A stretch of DNA of 64,000 bases, taken from positions 25,352,166-25,416,165 of the forward strand of contig CAIIXF020000011.1 in assembly GCA_903813345.2 (NCBI GenBank), given 5' to 3'. The notes beneath the pieces were generated by a model, which ran no database searches, was not told the DNA's origin, and saw only the letters and a list, made by a program, of their open reading frames with translations. Source of the stretch: Owenia fusiformis. Taxonomy: Eukaryota; Annelida; Polychaeta; Sabellida; Oweniidae. Both the position numbers and the translations under genes were made by a program. Within the stretch, counting starts at the first letter, position 1. Each line of letters opens with the position of its first letter. This document shows, in pieces, positions 62,301 through 64,000 of the stretch.

Positions 62301-63321
62301 TAAGTATGTTTTGTTAATTCATCAAAAATGTTAGATCGCATATGTCCTCTTTGTTAATTATACCAAGGTATAAATATTTTGGAGGATGAATTTCAGTTTA
62401 GTTTGTCCAACATATTTGAAAACTTCCGAGTTTTACAGCAAAAACAAACCAAATGGGTCCCTCATAATAAACATTTTAATCATTACTTACATGAAAAGCT
62501 GCACTTCCTATGGGTGGCTTAGCAGATTGAAGCTGATGAAGTAGGGCCTTCAAACCATTCTCTGATGTCCTTGTTACTGGACTTTCCCTCATGGGCGAGC
62601 CCCAAATATTCTGCTTTCCTGGTGACACCTTTTAACAAAAATCAGAACTAATGTAAGTACATTCTCCAAGTTTAAAATTAGTTATGGATTGATCTATTTT
62701 CCAACTAAATTCACAATCTGGATCACTGCAAAATCACTAATATATTGCTTAGGTAATTTTTATGTTGGTATTGAATTTTTTATTGATGGTAAATAGCATG
62801 TTATGATATTGATTACACTGGTTCATAACAGGAGTATCATCCACATTCAATATGTATTAGCTATTGATTTATATTAGATACAGACAGAAATAAATGGACA
62901 TGGGAAATCCACTAAATCAATATACAGTGTATACAGTATGGTAGTAGTAAATATGAAAATGAAATGCTCTCTCTTTATTTTCCCTATGGCTGCATAGTCT
63001 AAATTCATGAATCTAAACACTTTTGACACAATCCATAAGAAAAGGTGCGCCAATAAATGAGATATGATGATATGATTAACATGACACAATGTTATATTAG
63101 GTTGTAATCACCAAAAGTGTAACCATTCCCATTCGTAACATATGCTGAGAGCCATTCCCCAAAATAGTGAAAATAGCAATATATAGCCTTGATATCGTGT
63201 TTTGCAAAATTGGTGTCAGATGTGTGGGGATTAAGGAACAGAACCTCACCAATTGTTCAGTACCCAAGAATGCGGGTGGAGATGATGGTCCAAATAACTC
63301 ATCCAGACTCTGCTGTCTCCG
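47311..63321 (-). CDS. PATL1: PAT1 homolog 1 (mRNA decapping scaffold), 5' end outside window
   Basis: Nineteen exons on the minus strand: 63321-63250, 62628-62491, 61947-61816, 60766-60659, 60364-60271, 60002-59871, 59721-59499, 59195-59106, 58851-58700, 58493-58363, 58117-57988, 57561-57404, 56840-56773, 56664-56523, 51255-51181, 49941-49801, 47831-47737 and 47482-47311 (18 listed; at least one more lies to the right). Phases all match, giving about 750 residues. N-terminal [11 protein letters not shown], a Pro/Gly/Met/Gln-rich middle, then the family signature [19 protein letters not shown] and [10 protein letters not shown], then [18 protein letters not shown], and a helical C-terminal half. 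PAT1 links deadenylation to decapping by binding Lsm1-7, Dcp2 and Ccr4-Not in P-bodies. Between LLQQ (56523) and CESSAV (51255) the sequence seems short relative to the family, so one exon may be missed. The introns hold a nested gene and many transposons. Confidence 0.93.
48125..49800 (-). repeat. PATL1: 83-bp tandem array containing a PATL1 splice donor, interrupted by an insertion
   Basis: Units begin at 48125, 49531, 49614 and 49697, with a partial one at 49781-49800 that touches the exon at 49801. Each has (plus strand) TAAGTACATGTAATACC, TTTAAACAGGATGACTT and GAAGTGAGAACCTCTAAA. On the minus strand the partial unit supplies the GTATTACACGTAC donor of that exon, and the other units hold GTATTACATGTAC. 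The Helitron-like element at 48209-49526 splits one unit. Confidence 0.85.
48209..49526 (-). mobile_element. Helitron-like pearl element 1 with tandem core
   Basis: Its insertion is exact: the interrupted array reads CCTCTAAA|TAAAATTG, an A|T target with no duplication. On the minus strand it ends in CTAG, preceded by a short hairpin (CGC...GCG), and CCCATCGAAC / GTTCGATGGG occur near both ends. The core is about five units of 135-147 bp (spacing of AAATCGCTCCACTAC), each with ATGGCCGCCATTTT-type words, followed by an ACGG/ACGT microsatellite (49423-49490). This layout matches pearl elements of bivalves, considered non-autonomous Helitron relatives. Confidence 0.75.
49968..50967 (-). mobile_element. 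Helitron-like element 3, no tandem core
   Basis: Near the left end is a perfect hairpin AGGACC-CAC-GGTCCT (49984-49998), and the minus strand then reaches CTAA 12 bases on. GCTCACACAG and CTGTGTGAGC are subterminal inverted repeats. An ACGG microsatellite (50882-50930) sits next to the right end, as in elements 1 and 2. The body has no repeated core. Ends are approximate. It occupies most of the PATL1 intron between 49941 and 51181. Confidence 0.6.
50985..51110 (+). repeat. 25-bp minisatellite
   Basis: Five units of CACATCTGCACTCACTTGAA type, next to PATL1 exon 51181-51255. Confidence 0.7.
51404..52885 (-). mobile_element. Helitron-like pearl element 2 with ~145-bp tandem core
   Basis: Same terminal organisation as element 1: minus strand ends CTAG, with a hairpin of stem ACTCC/GGAGT at 51418-51429 at the equivalent position. 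The CCCACCGAAC / GTTCAGTGGG end words are also paired. About seven core units at 145-148-bp spacing (CGTTCACTGGTAT), with GGCCGCCAT and GCGGCCATC words. An ACGG microsatellite (52785-52848) precedes the right end. A second, decayed copy of the left end lies at 51361-51395. Confidence 0.75.
52886..53490. other. PATL1 intron sequence before the nested gene
   Basis: AT-rich sequence with no exon on either strand that could be supported. It was searched for the PATL1 segment expected between 56523 and 51255; none was seen. Confidence 0.35.
53493..53500 (+). promoter_or_regulatory. TATA-like box of the nested glycosyltransferase gene
   Basis: TATATAAA about 105 bases before the ATG at 53604. The distance allows a 5' UTR of about 75 bases. 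Motif match only. Confidence 0.35.
53604..56062 (+). CDS. Type II membrane DXD glycosyltransferase (GT32-like)
   Basis: Two exons, 53604-54585 and 55053-56062, joined as G|AC (Asp328), about 663 residues. Residues 13-29 form a single transmembrane anchor after a short basic N-terminus. Residues ~55-165 are a Thr/Ser/Asn-rich stem with imperfect STNSDQPHTTE-type repeats. The catalytic part starts at [11 protein letters not shown] (238-248), continues through [11 protein letters not shown] (316-326) and carries the metal-binding DXD in [14 protein letters not shown] (Asp335, Asp337). This is the sugar-binding region containing DXD of GT32 and alpha-1,4-glycosyltransferase-like enzymes, which act in the Golgi lumen. 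Donor and acceptor cannot be deduced. The C-terminus is eleven heptads of TDSTLVP type. The gene lies entirely within one PATL1 intron on the opposite strand. Confidence 0.85.
54586..55052 (+). other. Intron of the glycosyltransferase gene
   Basis: The donor is GTAAAA after ACAAG and the acceptor is CATTGTAG. The intron splits the family signature just before the GGIYMDTD motif. A frame starting at 55022 only appears to be a separate start; joining in phase restores one protein. Confidence 0.8.
55817..56225 (+). repeat. 21-bp minisatellite spanning the glycosyltransferase stop codon
   Basis: Nearly twenty units of ACTGATTCAACACTAGTACC plus A. The first eleven and a half are translated as TDSTLVP heptads (residues 583-663). 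The TGA at 56060 is a TTA-to-TGA change within a unit, and later units carry TAA and TGA in the same frame. One late unit forms AATAAA (56199-56204), a possible poly(A) signal. The array also gives long open frames on the minus strand, taken to be shadows. Confidence 0.85.
57160..57330 (-). repeat. Intronic repeat family, copy f
   Basis: Reverse complement of the family: minus strand reads TGTTATAGTCTCCAACTTTT, several GTGTTTG words, TTTCTGTAACAAATGGCAGG, GATTTTGCAGGTTAATATC and a T-rich tail. Sense to PATL1. Confidence 0.7.
60815..60960 (-). repeat. Intronic repeat family, copy g
   Basis: Minus strand reads AAGTGGTGACATATTGTTAT, GTCTCCCAACTTTTATGTG, CATCTGTAACAAATGGCAGA, CATGCATGTTAATCCTTG and a T-rich tail, about 55 bases before the PATL1 exon starting at 60766. 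Sense to PATL1. Confidence 0.7.
61132..61776. mobile_element. Tc1/mariner-type foldback MITE
   Basis: Inverted ends CAGGGTGTCCAGAAAGTATG and the complement, with TA at each edge. Arms of about 190 bp remain alignable (GGGGACATTGGTGTATG, GGTTGAACCATGATACTTGG on the right). A minus frame in the centre ([11 protein letters not shown]) faintly recalls a mariner transposase C-terminus; this is weak. It lies in a PATL1 intron. Confidence 0.75.
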
Positions 63322-64000
63322 CTGAAATAAAGGAATAACACCAACATAAACCTCAAGTCCCAAACACCACTTAGAGTTAGACTCAATCTACCAACAGGCT
63401 GTCACCACCTCTAACTTATAGTGAAAATTTGTATTTCAATGATATAGGTTAATGGAAACACACAAAAATACTGCGCTTGGGGCTGATGTGAAAATGTCAG
63501 TCAGTCATTCTATTCATGATTATTAGAATTAAACATTGATGATTTACAATACTCCAAAAATAGCTATATTGTTCAGTTGCTGTTACTGTAGAAAGGAAAT
63601 CTATCGGTTGTCATAGGGATTTATTCGGTGAAATGAAAATTAATTCCCAAAGAATACCAAGTTTCAGTCCAAGAACCAACACTTTTAGACATAATGATAC
63701 ATCCAGGACTATTTGTATAACTTTTTAAAAAGTGATACCCCAGTCTTCATACAGTACATGTGAAGAAGTAACTTCCCATCCACTATAGCAACAAGGTGTT
63801 GTACCAAGATGAGATTTTGAATTGCCCCATATTTTCAAACTCAAGAGTGAAAAGTATGAGAAATTATCTGAAAATAATTTTGAATTTTCTTCAATCTCAA
63901 TTTCATATTATAAATCAACAACCCGATCCATGTCAAAATTATTTAATGTTCTTTACAGATTTTGTTTTCAAATGGTGCAGAATTCTTGTTTTGCCTTTTT
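63322..64000 (-). other. PATL1 intron running off the window
   Basis: The exon 63250-63321 starts at a 3' splice site (ATTTCAG on the minus strand), so coding exon(s) with the start codon lie further right. No further exon was recognised up to the edge. Confidence 0.6.

Overview
The window is eukaryotic nuclear DNA: AT-rich, with intron-dense genes, GT-AG junctions and many dispersed repeats. It most resembles a bivalve mollusc. The main evidence is three elements with tandem cores next to an ACGG-type microsatellite, the layout described for bivalve pearl / Helitron-like elements. The gene set (ArfGAP2/3, PATL1) is general to animals. The species cannot be named from the sequence.

Layout. 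(1) 2.7-6.7 kb, minus strand: a three-exon gene for a small single-pass membrane protein with a signal peptide, a short N-glycosylated ectodomain and a long tyrosine-motif tail. Its introns are full of foldback elements. (2) 12.9-17.1 kb, plus strand: an RGG-box protein with an alpha-helical middle and a C-terminal von Willebrand A-like domain with an intact metal site, resembling Ro60/TROVE proteins. (3) 18.6-41.7 kb, plus strand: a complete 14-exon ARFGAP2/3 gene. (4) 47.3 kb to beyond the right edge, minus strand: PATL1 (mRNA decapping scaffold), with its first exon(s) outside the window. (5) 53.6-56.2 kb, plus strand: a two-exon DXD glycosyltransferase gene nested antisense inside a PATL1 intron. 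ARFGAP2/3 and PATL1 converge on a 5.6-kb gene-free stretch rich in inverted repeats.

The genes do not form one pathway. Two (PATL1 and probably the RGG/VWA protein) concern RNA; ARFGAP2/3 and the glycosyltransferase are Golgi functions; the minus-strand receptor-like protein is probably a signalling protein.

The repeat landscape is the most unusual part. About a dozen foldback elements lie in 64 kb, several nested. Three Helitron/pearl-like elements sit in two PATL1 introns. A tandem array repeats the sequence that serves as a PATL1 5' splice site. A dispersed intronic repeat occurs seven times, always in the sense orientation of its host gene, three times abutting a 3' splice site. All coding calls were assembled by eye from reading-frame phase and splice consensus. 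Family names rest on recognised motifs; no search was run.
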